A stretch of 64,000 bases of DNA from JABCYV01 sp963696025 (GTDB lineage: Bacteria; Acidobacteriota; Terriglobia; Terriglobales; Acidobacteriaceae), in NCBI GenBank assembly GCA_963696025.1, contig CAVOII010000007.1:1-64000 (forward strand), in the 5' to 3' direction. Shown here one piece after another: positions 45,432-53,587 of this stretch (position 1 is its first letter; each line of letters starts with the position of its first letter). The notes under the pieces are model-generated. The model worked only from the letters and a program-made list of their open reading frames with translations, made no database searches and was not told the DNA's origin. Made by a program: the position numbers and the translations under genes.

Positions 45432-45452
45432 CGCAGGGCTTCAAGCCCTGCG
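45432..45452. repeat. Perfect palindromic hairpin
   Basis: CGCAGGGCTT-C-AAGCCCTGCG, 10-bp arms with a one-base loop, between the GyrI-like and molybdoenzyme genes. For minus-strand transcripts the T run comes before the stem, so it is not a terminator on that strand. Probably a dispersed palindrome. Confidence 0.6.
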
Positions 45453-45512
45453 AAAAAAGCCCTCAAAACGGGCGCGGCGAGGAGGAGCTACGACGCAGAA
45501 AACTTTGCCGTA

Positions 45513-46085
45513 CTACTTGATGCCGACGTAGATATCAACTTGGGAATCCCGCGGGTTCTGACTGCGTTGATCGTAGACTTCGAAATCTGCTTTGTAAGCG
45601 CGAGGCCCGCCCAGTTGCGATTTGTCCTCCAGGTCCCCAATCTGTTGCCAAGCTTCAGGAACAATCTTTTGGACTGGCCCCTTCGAAGTAGTAAGAACCG
45701 CATAGCTTCCTTTGGGAACTGTTTTGATCACCATTCCAGGCGGAACAGCGGTATCATCATTTACTTTCGCCCCAATAACGTAGGTATACTCACCATGGCG
45801 GTCACTAGCGTAGTCCGTGTAAATCACGAAGATGGTTGGATCCACTTTGTTGGGAATTTTCTGCAGGATTCCTTCCTTGAAGAACTTGTCCCATTCCTTG
45901 GGGATGATGCCATCGCCAGTCGCTTCCCTGGCGTTGTTCGTCCGAGCTTCGATCCCAATGATGGAAAATCCTTTCTGTTCGATCATTCTCGGGCTCACCG
46001 TGCCTCCCGTCGCGATTCCTATATATGTGAGGAAAATCGTCAGAGCAGCCAAATGCGGCGCATATATCGTCCTGCCTTGATTCAT
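45513..46085 (-). CDS. Exported GyrI-like/effector-binding domain protein
   Basis: 190 residues. The first ~25 residues are hydrophobic (LAALTIFLTYIGIATGG), a signal or anchor. The rest (FSIIGIEARTNNAREATGDG, IPKEWDKFFKEGILQKIPNK, FVIYTDYASDRHGEYTYVIG, AVLTTSKGPVQKIVPEAWQQ) matches the GyrI-like small-molecule-binding fold of AraC effector domains, but without a DNA-binding part. An envelope ligand-binding role is inferred. Confidence 0.75.
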   Translation of the reverse strand: MNQGRTIYAPHLAALTIFLTYIGIATGGTVSPRMIEQKGFSIIGIEARTNNAREATGDGIIPKEWDKFFKEGILQKIPNKVDPTIFVIYTDYASDRHGEYTYVIGAKVNDDTAVPPGMVIKTVPKGSYAVLTTSKGPVQKIVPEAWQQIGDLEDKSQLGGPRAYKADFEVYDQRSQNPRDSQVDIYVGIK

Positions 46086-46109
46086 TAGTTGGCCGGGTGC
46101 GTTTTTTCT

Positions 46110-46140
46110 GACGACCGAAGACTGAGGACTGATGACCGCT
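46110..46140. repeat. GACGACCGAAGACTGA unit at frr stop
   Basis: The 16-mer at 46110-46125 is identical to 48398-48413. Both are followed by a GACCGCT that touches the stop codon of the gene ending there (frr here). Confidence 0.6.
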
Positions 46141-46726
46141 AGATCTCCATCACTTCCTTCTCTTTTGCTTTGCTCATCTCTTCCATCTTCTTGATCTCAT
46201 CGTCGGTGAGTTTCTGGATTTCTTCCATGGCCCTCTTCTCGTCATCTTCCGTGATCTTCTTGTCTTTCATGGCCTTCTTGATGGCGTCGTTGCCATCGCG
46301 ACGAATGTTGCGCACCGCGGTGCGATGTTCCTCAAGCACTTTGTGCAGATGTTTGACCATGTCCTTGCGGCGCTCCTCGGTAAGGGCAGGGATCGGAACT
46401 CGGATGATCTTGCCATCGTTCATCGGGTTGAGGCCGAGGTCCCCGGTGCGAATAGCTTTCTCGATCGCCCCCAGCGATGTGGGATCAAAGGGCTGCACGG
46501 TGATCAACTGCGCTTCCGGCGCGTGCACTTGCGCAATCTGATTCAGTGGCATCTGCGAACCGTAATACTCCACGTTGACCGAATCCAGCATGTGGACAGA
46601 CGCGCGGCCCGTGCGGGTGGCGGCCATCGCCTTGCGGAAATCTTCCACCGCCTTCTCCATGCGCGTTCTCAGTTGTAGGTATGTCTCTTTGAGGCCGGGG
46701 ATTGCGGCCATCGTAGCTTGAGCCAT
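46139..46726 (-). CDS. frr: Ribosome recycling factor
   Basis: 195 residues, usual length plus a short N-terminal tail. Splits post-termination ribosomes with EF-G. Signature blocks: MEKAVEDFRKAMAATRTGRA, YYGSQMPLNQIAQV, GDLGLNPMNDGKIIRVPIPA, LTEERRKDMVKHLHKVLEE. Last gene of rpsB-tsf-pyrH-frr, the canonical order. Confidence 0.98.
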   Translation of the reverse strand: MAQATMAAIPGLKETYLQLRTRMEKAVEDFRKAMAATRTGRASVHMLDSVNVEYYGSQMPLNQIAQVHAPEAQLITVQPFDPTSLGAIEKAIRTGDLGLNPMNDGKIIRVPIPALTEERRKDMVKHLHKVLEEHRTAVRNIRRDGNDAIKKAMKDKKITEDDEKRAMEEIQKLTDDEIKKMEEMSKAKEKEVMEI

Positions 46727-46837
46727 TGTCAGCTCCGCAAAAGGAAGTGCTCAAAACCCAGCATTATAAACCCTGTAGACGCGGGTGTCCTCGCCCGTGT
46801 TTGTTTCAGATCGGACGCCGGGGACACAGCCTCTACA

Positions 46838-47554
46838 TCACGCGCTCACCAGCGAACCAATCTTCTCCCCGCTCACGACTTTTCGGATGTTTCCTCGCTG
46901 GTTGAGATTGAAAATGATGATAGGAAGATTGTTGTCCTTGCACAGCGAGATGGCGGTCGAATCCATCACCTTGAGCCCCTGCTTCAGCACTTCCATGTAG
47001 CTGATCTCGGTAAATTTCTTGGCGTCCTTCACCAGCATGGGATCGGCGTCGTAAATGCCATCTACTTTGGTGGCTTTCAGGATGGCCTCCGCTTTAATCT
47101 CCATGGCGCGCAGGGACGCCGCCGTATCGGTCGAGAAATATGGATTACCAGTGCCGCCAGCAAAAATCACCACCCGTCCTTTCTCGAGATGCCGGATAGC
47201 GCGCCGCCGAATAAAAGGCTCGGCCACCTGGTTCATCTCAATCGCCGACTGGACACGGGTAAAGACACCCTGCTTTTCGAGCGCATCCTGCAGGGCAAGC
47301 GCGTTGATCACGGTAGCCAGCATGCCCATATGGTCGGCGGAAACGCGGTCCATTTCCTTGGCCTGCTCGGTTACGCCTCGAAAGAAATTGCCGCCACCAA
47401 CCACGATAGCGATCTGCACTCCCAGGGATCTCACGTCCGCCAGTTCGGCGGCAATCTCATGGATCCGAAAGGGATCGACACCAAAACCCTGGGTCGCAGC
47501 GAGAGCCTCGCCGGATAGTTTGAGGAGAATGCGTTTGAACACCGGAGTCGACAT
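46838..47554 (-). CDS. pyrH: UMP kinase
   Basis: 238 residues of the amino-acid-kinase fold, phosphorylating UMP to UDP. Motifs: RILLKLSGEALAATQGFGVD, IAIVVGGGNFFRG, DHMGMLATVINALALQDALE, FAGGTGNPYFSTDTAASLRA, DGIYDADPM. Downstream of tsf behind a terminator, so possibly with its own promoter. Confidence 0.98.
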   Translation of the reverse strand: MSTPVFKRILLKLSGEALAATQGFGVDPFRIHEIAAELADVRSLGVQIAIVVGGGNFFRGVTEQAKEMDRVSADHMGMLATVINALALQDALEKQGVFTRVQSAIEMNQVAEPFIRRRAIRHLEKGRVVIFAGGTGNPYFSTDTAASLRAMEIKAEAILKATKVDGIYDADPMLVKDAKKFTEISYMEVLKQGLKVMDSTAISLCKDNNLPIIIFNLNQRGNIRKVVSGEKIGSLVSA

Positions 47555-47601
47555 GGGTGGCTGTATTGTAGCGCCGACCCTTGTGCCGACGCTGTAAAGA
47601 C

Positions 47602-47624
47602 AAAAAGGGCGCCCGCAGGCGCCC
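47602..47624 (-). terminator. Rho-independent terminator after tsf
   Basis: Minus-strand stem GGGCGCC / GGCGCCC with loop TGCG followed by TTTTT, six bases after the tsf stop. It separates rpsB-tsf from pyrH-frr. Confidence 0.85.
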
Positions 47625-47629
47625 CTGGT

Positions 47630-48283
47630 TCATTCAGCTTTTTGGTCGGGCTTGGTAATCGCGATCGTCTCGCCCGCATCGCCCACCTTAAAGCGAGCGA
47701 AGCGGCGCACCGCGATATTCTCACCGAGCTTCCCAATCTTGGTGGCGATAAGCTGCGCGATGCTGACCGTCTGGTCCTTGATAAAAGGCTGCTCCAGCAG
47801 GCAGACTTCCTCATAGAACTTGCTCATCTTGCCCTCGACAATCTTCTCCACCACCTGCGGAGGCTTGCCAGTCGCTGCCGCCTGGGCGCGGTAGATGTCC
47901 TTCTCGCGCTCATAGGCTTCAGGTGTGACGTCCTCCTTGCGGACAAACTTCGGATCGCTGGCGGCAATATGCATAGCGATGTCGTGCACCAACTCCTTGA
48001 AGTCTTCGGTGCGGGCGACAAAATCGCTTTCGCAATTCACTTCCACCAGCACGCCGATCTTGCCTCCGGCGTGAATGTAGCTGGTTACCGTACCCTCGCT
48101 GGTCACTCGCGCTGCCTTCTTGGCTGCCACCGAAACTCCGCGCTTGCGGAGGACGACGACCGCCTGCTCCATATCACCCTTGGCTTCCGTCAAGGCCTGT
48201 TTGCAATCCATCATGGGAGCCCCGGTCTTCTCCCGGAGCTCCTTCACTTGCGTAGCTGAAATATTTACGGTAGATGTGCTCAT
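47630..48283 (-). CDS. tsf: Elongation factor Ts
   Basis: 217 residues, nucleotide exchange factor for EF-Tu. UBA-like start VKELREKTGAPMMDCKQALT, then the core VLVEVNCESDFVARTEDFKE, the TDFV-like block, and EQPFIKDQTVSIAQLI. Short form with one core repeat, as in many non-proteobacteria. Follows rpsB by about 140 bp. Confidence 0.98.
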   Translation of the reverse strand: MSTSTVNISATQVKELREKTGAPMMDCKQALTEAKGDMEQAVVVLRKRGVSVAAKKAARVTSEGTVTSYIHAGGKIGVLVEVNCESDFVARTEDFKELVHDIAMHIAASDPKFVRKEDVTPEAYEREKDIYRAQAAATGKPPQVVEKIVEGKMSKFYEEVCLLEQPFIKDQTVSIAQLIATKIGKLGENIAVRRFARFKVGDAGETIAITKPDQKAE

Positions 48284-48397
48284 TGCTAATGAATCCTTAC
48301 TGTATATAGATGTACCCTAACAAACTTTGACCCGCGCCGGACGACGCGCGGGTCACGTTGCCCTCAGGGGCTAAAGCCCGGATTTTTCTTGCTCACC

Positions 48398-48421
48398 GAC
48401 GACCGAAGACTGACGACCGCT
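48398..48421. repeat. GACGACCGAAGACTGA unit at rpsB stop
   Basis: Exact 16-mer copy of 46110-46125, then GACCGCT abutting the rpsB stop. A GGGGCTAAAGCCC palindrome lies about 20 bp further downstream of rpsB (48367-48379). Confidence 0.6.
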
Positions 48422-49336
48422 TCAGTACGTCTGGGTCTCGACCTGCGGAACGTCCTCGGTGGCAGCTTCCTTTGCGGTGGCCGGCAATTTTCGCGCTCCT
48501 GCGCCCAGCACCTCTTCCATGCTGATGTCCTCGGTTCCCGTGTCAGCCACGCCGTTGCCCGCAGCTGCTTCTGCCGCAACTTCTCCCTCGGAGCTACCCG
48601 TCGCCGGTTCGCTGTATACGGCAGCAGCCAAATCGGCGACCTGCTTGTCATTCATCAACTGCGCACCTTCGACCACAGAATCCGCGATCTTTGACGCGAA
48701 CAGCCGGATCGCACGCAGCGCATCATCGTTGCCAGGGATCACGTAATCTACTTCGCTAGGATCGCAGTTTGTGTCGACCACGGCAACTACCGGGATGCCA
48801 AGCTTCCGCGCCTCGCGCACCGCGATCTGTTCTTTGTTCGAGTCAATCACGAAGATCGTGTCAGGCAGGCGGTTCATATTCTTAATGCCCGCCAGGTTGG
48901 CCTGCAGGTGCTTGCGCTCGCGCTCCAGCTTGATGACTTCTTTCTTGGGCAGCAACTCGTAGCGGCCATCCGTGGCCATCTCGTCGAGTTCCTTGAGCCG
49001 TTTGACCGATTTCTGCACCGTCACCCAATTGGTGAGCAGCCCGCCCAGCCAGCGCTGGTTCACGTAGAAACCACCGCAGCGTGACGCCTCTTCGGCGATC
49101 GCATCCTGGGCCTGGCGCTTGGTGCCGACGAACAGCACAATCTTGCCTTGCGATGCCAGTTCGGCCACGAATTTCGACGCTTCTTTGAACATCTTCAGCG
49201 TCTTTTGCAAGTCAATGATGTAAATCCCGTTGCGCTCTCCGAAGATGAATTCTTTCATCTTGGGATTCCAGCGCTTGGTCTGATGCCCGAAATGGACGCC
49301 CGCTTCGAGCAACTCCTTCATGGTAATGTTAGCCAA
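48422..49336 (-). CDS. rpsB: 30S ribosomal protein S2
   Basis: 304 residues. Start MANITMKELLEAGVHFGHQT; core blocks RWNPKMKEFIFGERNGIYII, RWLGGLLTNW, VVDTNCDPSEVDYVIPGNDD. The last ~65 residues are an acidic, Ala/Glu-rich tail beyond the usual end. GGAGGTT before the ATG. First gene of rpsB-tsf. Confidence 0.98.
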   Translation of the reverse strand: MANITMKELLEAGVHFGHQTKRWNPKMKEFIFGERNGIYIIDLQKTLKMFKEASKFVAELASQGKIVLFVGTKRQAQDAIAEEASRCGGFYVNQRWLGGLLTNWVTVQKSVKRLKELDEMATDGRYELLPKKEVIKLERERKHLQANLAGIKNMNRLPDTIFVIDSNKEQIAVREARKLGIPVVAVVDTNCDPSEVDYVIPGNDDALRAIRLFASKIADSVVEGAQLMNDKQVADLAAAVYSEPATGSSEGEVAAEAAAGNGVADTGTEDISMEEVLGAGARKLPATAKEAATEDVPQVETQTY

Positions 49337-49491
49337 TCAACCTCCTCATTTAGTCTGCATCGTTAGCTGGCCTTGCGGCCGCTTGCGATTGCCATTCCCG
49401 CCGCCCGCACCGCGAAGCACGGGAAGAATTGAACACCTAAAACAAGCTTTCAGCTATCAGCTCTTAGCTATCTGCCAAACCCTGAAACCAC

Positions 49492-49523
49492 TGTCATTCC
49501 GAGGAGCGAGCGACCAGGAATCT
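49492..49523. repeat. TGTCATTCCGAGGAGCG dispersed repeat
   Basis: A 32-bp unit ending CGACCAGGAATCT, of a type I recall as widely dispersed between genes in several phyla. It lies in the 210-bp gap between rpsI and rpsB, next to a degenerate CAGCTATCAGCTCTTAGC tract. Confidence 0.5.
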
Positions 49524-49546
49524 CGGTCTGCTCAGTCCCGTCCAAC

Positions 49547-49942
49547 CTACCGCTTGCTGTACTGGAACCGCTTTCTCGCGCCCTTCTGACCGTACTTCTT
49601 GCGTTCCTTGGCTCGAGAATCGCGAGTCACCATCCCTTCGGCTTTGAGTTTCTTCCGAAGTTCGATATTGAACAACATGAGCGCCCGTGCGATGCCGAGC
49701 TTCACGGCATCCGCCTGCCCGTTTACGCCGCCACCGGAGACCCGGGCGACCACGTTGAACGTGCTCGCTGTCTCGGTCGATAGCAACGGCTGTTTTGCTG
49801 CCGAGCGCTGTGCCGGGGTGACGAAATACTCCTCAAAAGAACGTCCGTTGATTTTGAATTCGCCGCTCCCCGGACGCAGATACACCCGCGCGATCGCCGA
49901 CTTGCGACGTCCCGTACCGTAATATTGAACTAGCTCAGCCAT
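49547..49942 (-). CDS. rpsI: 30S ribosomal protein S9
   Basis: 131 residues: YYGTGRRKSAIARVYLRPG, VSGGGVNGQADAVKLGIARA, and the basic tail KKYGQKGARKRFQYSKR that reaches the P site. Co-transcribed with rplM, 95 bp upstream. Confidence 0.98.
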   Translation of the reverse strand: MAELVQYYGTGRRKSAIARVYLRPGSGEFKINGRSFEEYFVTPAQRSAAKQPLLSTETASTFNVVARVSGGGVNGQADAVKLGIARALMLFNIELRKKLKAEGMVTRDSRAKERKKYGQKGARKRFQYSKR

Positions 49943-49979
49943 TTAGCTCTCAGCACTCAGCCGTCAGCATTCAGCTAAC
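49943..49979. repeat. Degenerate TCAGCACTCAGC tract
   Basis: An imperfect tandem of TCAGCA/CTCAGC-like units fills the rplM-rpsI gap. Similar tracts occur at 37995-38030 (after the tonB-like gene) and 49445-49470. Confidence 0.5.
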
Positions 49980-50037
49980 CGGTGCTTTCAACCTTTCAAA
50001 GAATTCCGAACTTGTGTCCTCGATCCAGAAACTCAAA

Positions 50038-50478
50038 CTATGCTCGCACTTCCATCGCCCACTTTTCCGGCTTTTGTGCTTGATGCGGATGCTTGTCACC
50101 ACGATAGACTTGCAACTTGGTGAACATCTGCTTGCCCATTTTCGTTTTGGGAATCATGCGGGCCACAGCGTCTTCGACGATCAGTTCCGGCTTGCGCGCG
50201 AAGCGCTCGCGAAAATCCTCCGAGCGCAGCCCGCCCGGGTAGCCAGTATAATGATGATATGCCTTCTGCTCCGACTTCATCCCCGTCATCTTAATCTTGT
50301 CAGCATTGATGACAATCACGTGATCGCCGGTGTCGATGAACGGTGTGTACTTCGGATTTTCTTTACCCATTAAGATGCGGGCGACCTGCGAGGCCAGCCG
50401 GCCCAGGGTCTGCCCCGAGGCATCCACCACGTACCACTTGCGTGCAATTTCCCCCGCTTTGGGGAAATAGGTTGACAT
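50038..50478 (-). CDS. rplM: 50S ribosomal protein L13
   Basis: 146 residues: KWYVVDASGQTLGRLASQVA, YTPFIDTGDHVIVINADKIK, HHYTGYPGGLRSEDFRER, VARMIPKTKMGKQMFTKLQV. GGGAG before the ATG. Heads the rplM-rpsI operon from a near-consensus promoter. Confidence 0.98.
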   Translation of the reverse strand: MSTYFPKAGEIARKWYVVDASGQTLGRLASQVARILMGKENPKYTPFIDTGDHVIVINADKIKMTGMKSEQKAYHHYTGYPGGLRSEDFRERFARKPELIVEDAVARMIPKTKMGKQMFTKLQVYRGDKHPHQAQKPEKWAMEVRA

Positions 50479-50587
50479 TACGAATCTCCCAGAAAATTAA
50501 AAAATAAAGAAGACCGCTGAGTACCCACATCAGCGCCGAAAGCGCGGGGCGTTCAGGCGGGCAACTGCAGGACTGCCAAAGATTTAA

Positions 50588-50616
50588 AGATAACGTAGGG
50601 CGGGGCTTATTGTCAA
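50588..50616 (-). promoter_or_regulatory. Sigma-70-type promoter of rplM-rpsI
   Basis: TTGACA (50611-50616) and TTATCT (50588-50593) with a 17-bp spacer. Transcription would start near 50581, leaving a ~100-base leader with a GC-rich hairpin before rplM. Confidence 0.75.
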
Positions 50617-50676
50617 CGAAAGTGCGAAATTGCGCGGTGGTCGGAAATCCCCACAATCACATCGACGGGATCGCGA

Positions 50677-51045
50677 CTACCTGGGTGCTTCTTCAAGCAG
50701 ACCCTGCTCCAACTTTTCCTGGCACTCGATGCAATGCCGCGTCCAGGGCACTGCCTCCAGACGCTTGGCGTTGATCTCTTTGCCGCAGGAAATGCACTCT
50801 CCGAAGTTGCCTTCCCGGATGCGCTCCAACGCGGTCTCCACCATCTGCAGCAGCTGCCGGTCGTTGTTGCTCTGGTGAAATAGAAATTCTTTGGTGTAGG
50901 AGCTGGCAGCGCGGTCCGCAATGTCCTGCGCCGAGTCTTCGTCGACGGTACGCCCGTCCTGCTCAGTGCGCGAGACCGTGCGGCGCAAATCTACCTGCCG
51001 CAACTCCAACCTCTTCTTGAAATAATCGAGTTTCTTTTTGTCCAT
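50677..51045 (-). CDS. TraR/DksA-type zinc-finger regulator
   Basis: 122 residues. A charged coiled coil (KKLDYFKKRLELRQVDLRRT) with DGRTVDEDSAQDIADRA at its tip precedes the four-Cys zinc finger CISCGKEINAKRLEAVPWTR ... CIEC. This is the layout of DksA-like proteins that enter the RNA polymerase secondary channel. It lies upstream of rplM on the same strand with its own gap, fitting growth-rate control of ribosomal genes (inference). Confidence 0.9.
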   Translation of the reverse strand: MDKKKLDYFKKRLELRQVDLRRTVSRTEQDGRTVDEDSAQDIADRAASSYTKEFLFHQSNNDRQLLQMVETALERIREGNFGECISCGKEINAKRLEAVPWTRHCIECQEKLEQGLLEEAPR

Positions 51046-51314
51046 GGAAATGACTGCGCGGCCCGGAGGCCGCTCCCTTGATGCGCATTGCTCCTTGAGT
51101 TAAACGAAAATGATAAGCGCTGGAATTGAGATGCGTCAACTGCCCGGCGCGGTGCGCGCGGACCCCACCCACCACCACCACCCCGCTGTGGCAAGGCGCT
51201 CAGGTCAGCCCGACAAGTTTTTGCAAAAATTCATGCATTGTTAACCCAATCCTCCGGGCCGATAGCGATACTTTGACGGCCTTAAACATTCCCAGGACTT
51301 CCAGGCGGTTCGAT

Positions 51315-53459
51315 GTGAAATCCCTCAGAATGGCTGTATATCAAACTTGCGCGTCTCTGATCTTGCTGGCGGTTACGAATGTCGCCGCATCGCAGCCCGT
51401 TGCTGCTCAAGTCCGCGCTCTGAATTCACCCGGTGGAAAGATCTAGCACGTGATCTATGTCCAGTTTGACAATGTGCACTTTACTCGAGACAACCCACGT
51501 GTTCCTTCTGATCTGGAACAGATGCCCCATCTGCTCAATTTCATCAAGGGCAATGGAACCCTGCTCACCAACCATCACACTCCGCTGATTTCCCATACCG
51601 CAGATGACATTCTTACGTCCATAACCGGCGTCTATCCTGATCGCCACGGCCAGGCGGTGGCCAACAGCTTCGGCTTCTTCACTCCTCCCGGGAGTAAATT
51701 TTTCGACGGCTTCGCCAGTCCTTCGCGTACTGGACAGACATCGTCGACCCCGTGAACGATCCTACGTTTAACATGATCGATGCAGCGGGCAAGAACGCAC
51801 CTGCTCCGTGGGTGCCTTACACGCGTGCCGGCTGCAATGTCGGCGCGGTTTCTACAGCAAACATTGAGCTTGAAAATGTGGATTCCGATCTTGTAAACGT
51901 CTTCGGACCGAACTCCCCGGAAGTACAAGAGGCGAAGAAAAATTTCAACAAAGCAGTCGCGGACTTTGAAGGAATCGCGGTTCACTGCGCTGCCGGTGAT
52001 ATCGTCTGTTCTGCCGCCAACGACGGGCGGCCGGACCTGCTTCCACAGGAACCGCGCGGGTACAGTGGATTCAGCGCGCTGTTCGGTCATAAGTTCGTGG
52101 CGCCGGTCATCAGCCCCAGCGGGCCACTGACCGATCTCGATGGCAATCTGATCACCCGACAACAGCACCCCACCGAACCCTGGGTTCCCTGGCTTTGGTG
52201 GAATCAACGCCGCTCAGAGTCTTGCGTACGTGGCTGCCATGCAAGAGCACGGCATTCCCATTACCTTCGCCTACATAGCTGATGTCCACGACAACCCCAA
52301 CGGAGAAAACGCGCATCCGCCCCAGCCATGCATTGCCGACCCGGAACAGGGAGGACTGGGGCCCGGCGATGTGTGCCACAATGCGCTGGTCGCGTCTTAC
52401 GACGAGGCCTTCGGCAAGTTCTTTGCACGGATGGAGGCGGACGGCATCACCAAGAGCAACACTTTGTTCGTCATCACTGCGGATGAGGGCGACCACTTTG
52501 CAGGCGGATCTCCAAGTCCGGCTAATTGTGATGGAGTAAATATTCCCCGTACCTATAAGAAGATTGGAGAAATCGATACAAACATTACCGATCTGATCTA
52601 CAAACAAGATCCCACGCTCACATCTATACCCTTCGACATTCACTTTGACATGGCGCCCACTTTCTACATCGAGGGGAATCCAGCGGTAGGTAGTCCCGTC
52701 GCGCGAGCCTTCGAGCGAGCCACGGCGCAACTGACGGCGGCGAGTGTGATCAACGGCAAGACCGATCATCTCACCCGCTTTTTGGCTGATCCGGTGGAAT
52801 TGAAACTCCTTCACATGGTTACCGCCGATCCGCAGAGGACGCCGACATTTGTAATGTTCGGCGATCCCGACTATTTCTTCCTGACCTCTGGGAAACCGGA
52901 TTTCGTCGAAGACCCCGGTTTCGCCTGGAACCATGGCGGCGTCGATCCCAAAATCAACACGCTGTGGCTGGCGATGGTCGGGCCCGGTGTACAGAACGCC
53001 GGAACCGACCACAATACATGGTCGGATCACACCGACATTCGTCCCACGATGTTGGTCTTGCTTGGGTTGAAGGACGACTACGGACACGATGGTCGCGTTC
53101 TGGTGGAGGACCTGCAACCGACCGCACTGCCCAGCGCGCTGCGGACCAGTGGCGCGAATTTCACAGTCCTGGCTCAGGTCTTTAAGCAGATCAACGCCTC
53201 GGTCGGGGAACTTGGGCTGGAAAGCCTGGCAGCGTCGACCTCCGCTTTGGCGGGCGGCGACCTGGACTACAGCCTGATTGAAAACCGCCTAAGTAAGATT
53301 ATCAGCAAGCGGGACGCACTCGCCGGCCAGATCATCCAACTCTTGGAGGGTGCGGAATTCAACGGCCATGCGGTTGATTCAACCTCGGCAGCCAAGCTGG
53401 TTTTTCAGGCCGAACAATTGCTGAATGAGGTGAAAACTGCGGGCGCTACGAACCCGTAG
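51315..53459 (+). pseudogene. Alkaline-phosphatase-superfamily protein, nonsense codon and two frameshifts
   Basis: About 715 codons. Signal peptide ends near QPVAAQ. An in-frame TAG at 51444 interrupts GGK-I-stop-HVIYVQFDN. A one-base loss near 51718 and an extra C in 52155-52157 break the rest. Repaired, it reads HTADDILTSITGVYPDRHG, YWTDIVDPVNDPT, TDNSTPPNPGFPGFGGINAA and ITADEGDHFAGG, as in secreted phosphoesterases. The last fragment (52230-53459) alone is 409 codons. The GTG at 51315 or ATG at 51330 could start. Decay is likely, as three separate lesions are needed. Confidence 0.72.
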
Positions 53460-53474
53460 TCCTCGTGTTACGAC

Positions 53475-53514
53475 AGGGCGTGCCCGGGGAGTTCTCTCTT
53501 CTGGCGCGCCCTGC
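53475..53514 (+). terminator. Hairpin terminator after the phosphatase-like gene
   Basis: Stem CAGGGCGTGCC / GGCGCGCCCTG (one G-T pair) with an 18-base loop, then CTTTAT. Located 15 bp after the stop. Confidence 0.6.
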
Positions 53515-53526
53515 TTTATCGAGGAA

Positions 53527-53575
53527 GTAGCGCCGGCGTCTCGCCGCCACTGGCCGCCGAGGACGGCGGCGCTAC
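53527..53575. repeat. GTAGCGCCG inverted-repeat unit
   Basis: GTAGCGCCG at 53527-53535 pairs with CGGCGCTAC at 53567-53575 around a GC-rich centre, a REP-like unit between the phosphatase-like and M28 genes. It may also stop minus-strand transcripts from the peptidase gene. Confidence 0.6.
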
Positions 53576-53587
53576 AAAATAAAATAC

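Noticed and set aside
45432..45452. Palindrome considered as a terminator for the GyrI-like gene
   Set aside because: On the transcript strand the T run precedes the stem, so it cannot act as a standard terminator.
52152..53117. Minus-strand open frame of 321 codons
   Set aside because: Antisense to the phosphatase-like gene, whose own frame has the recognisable motifs.
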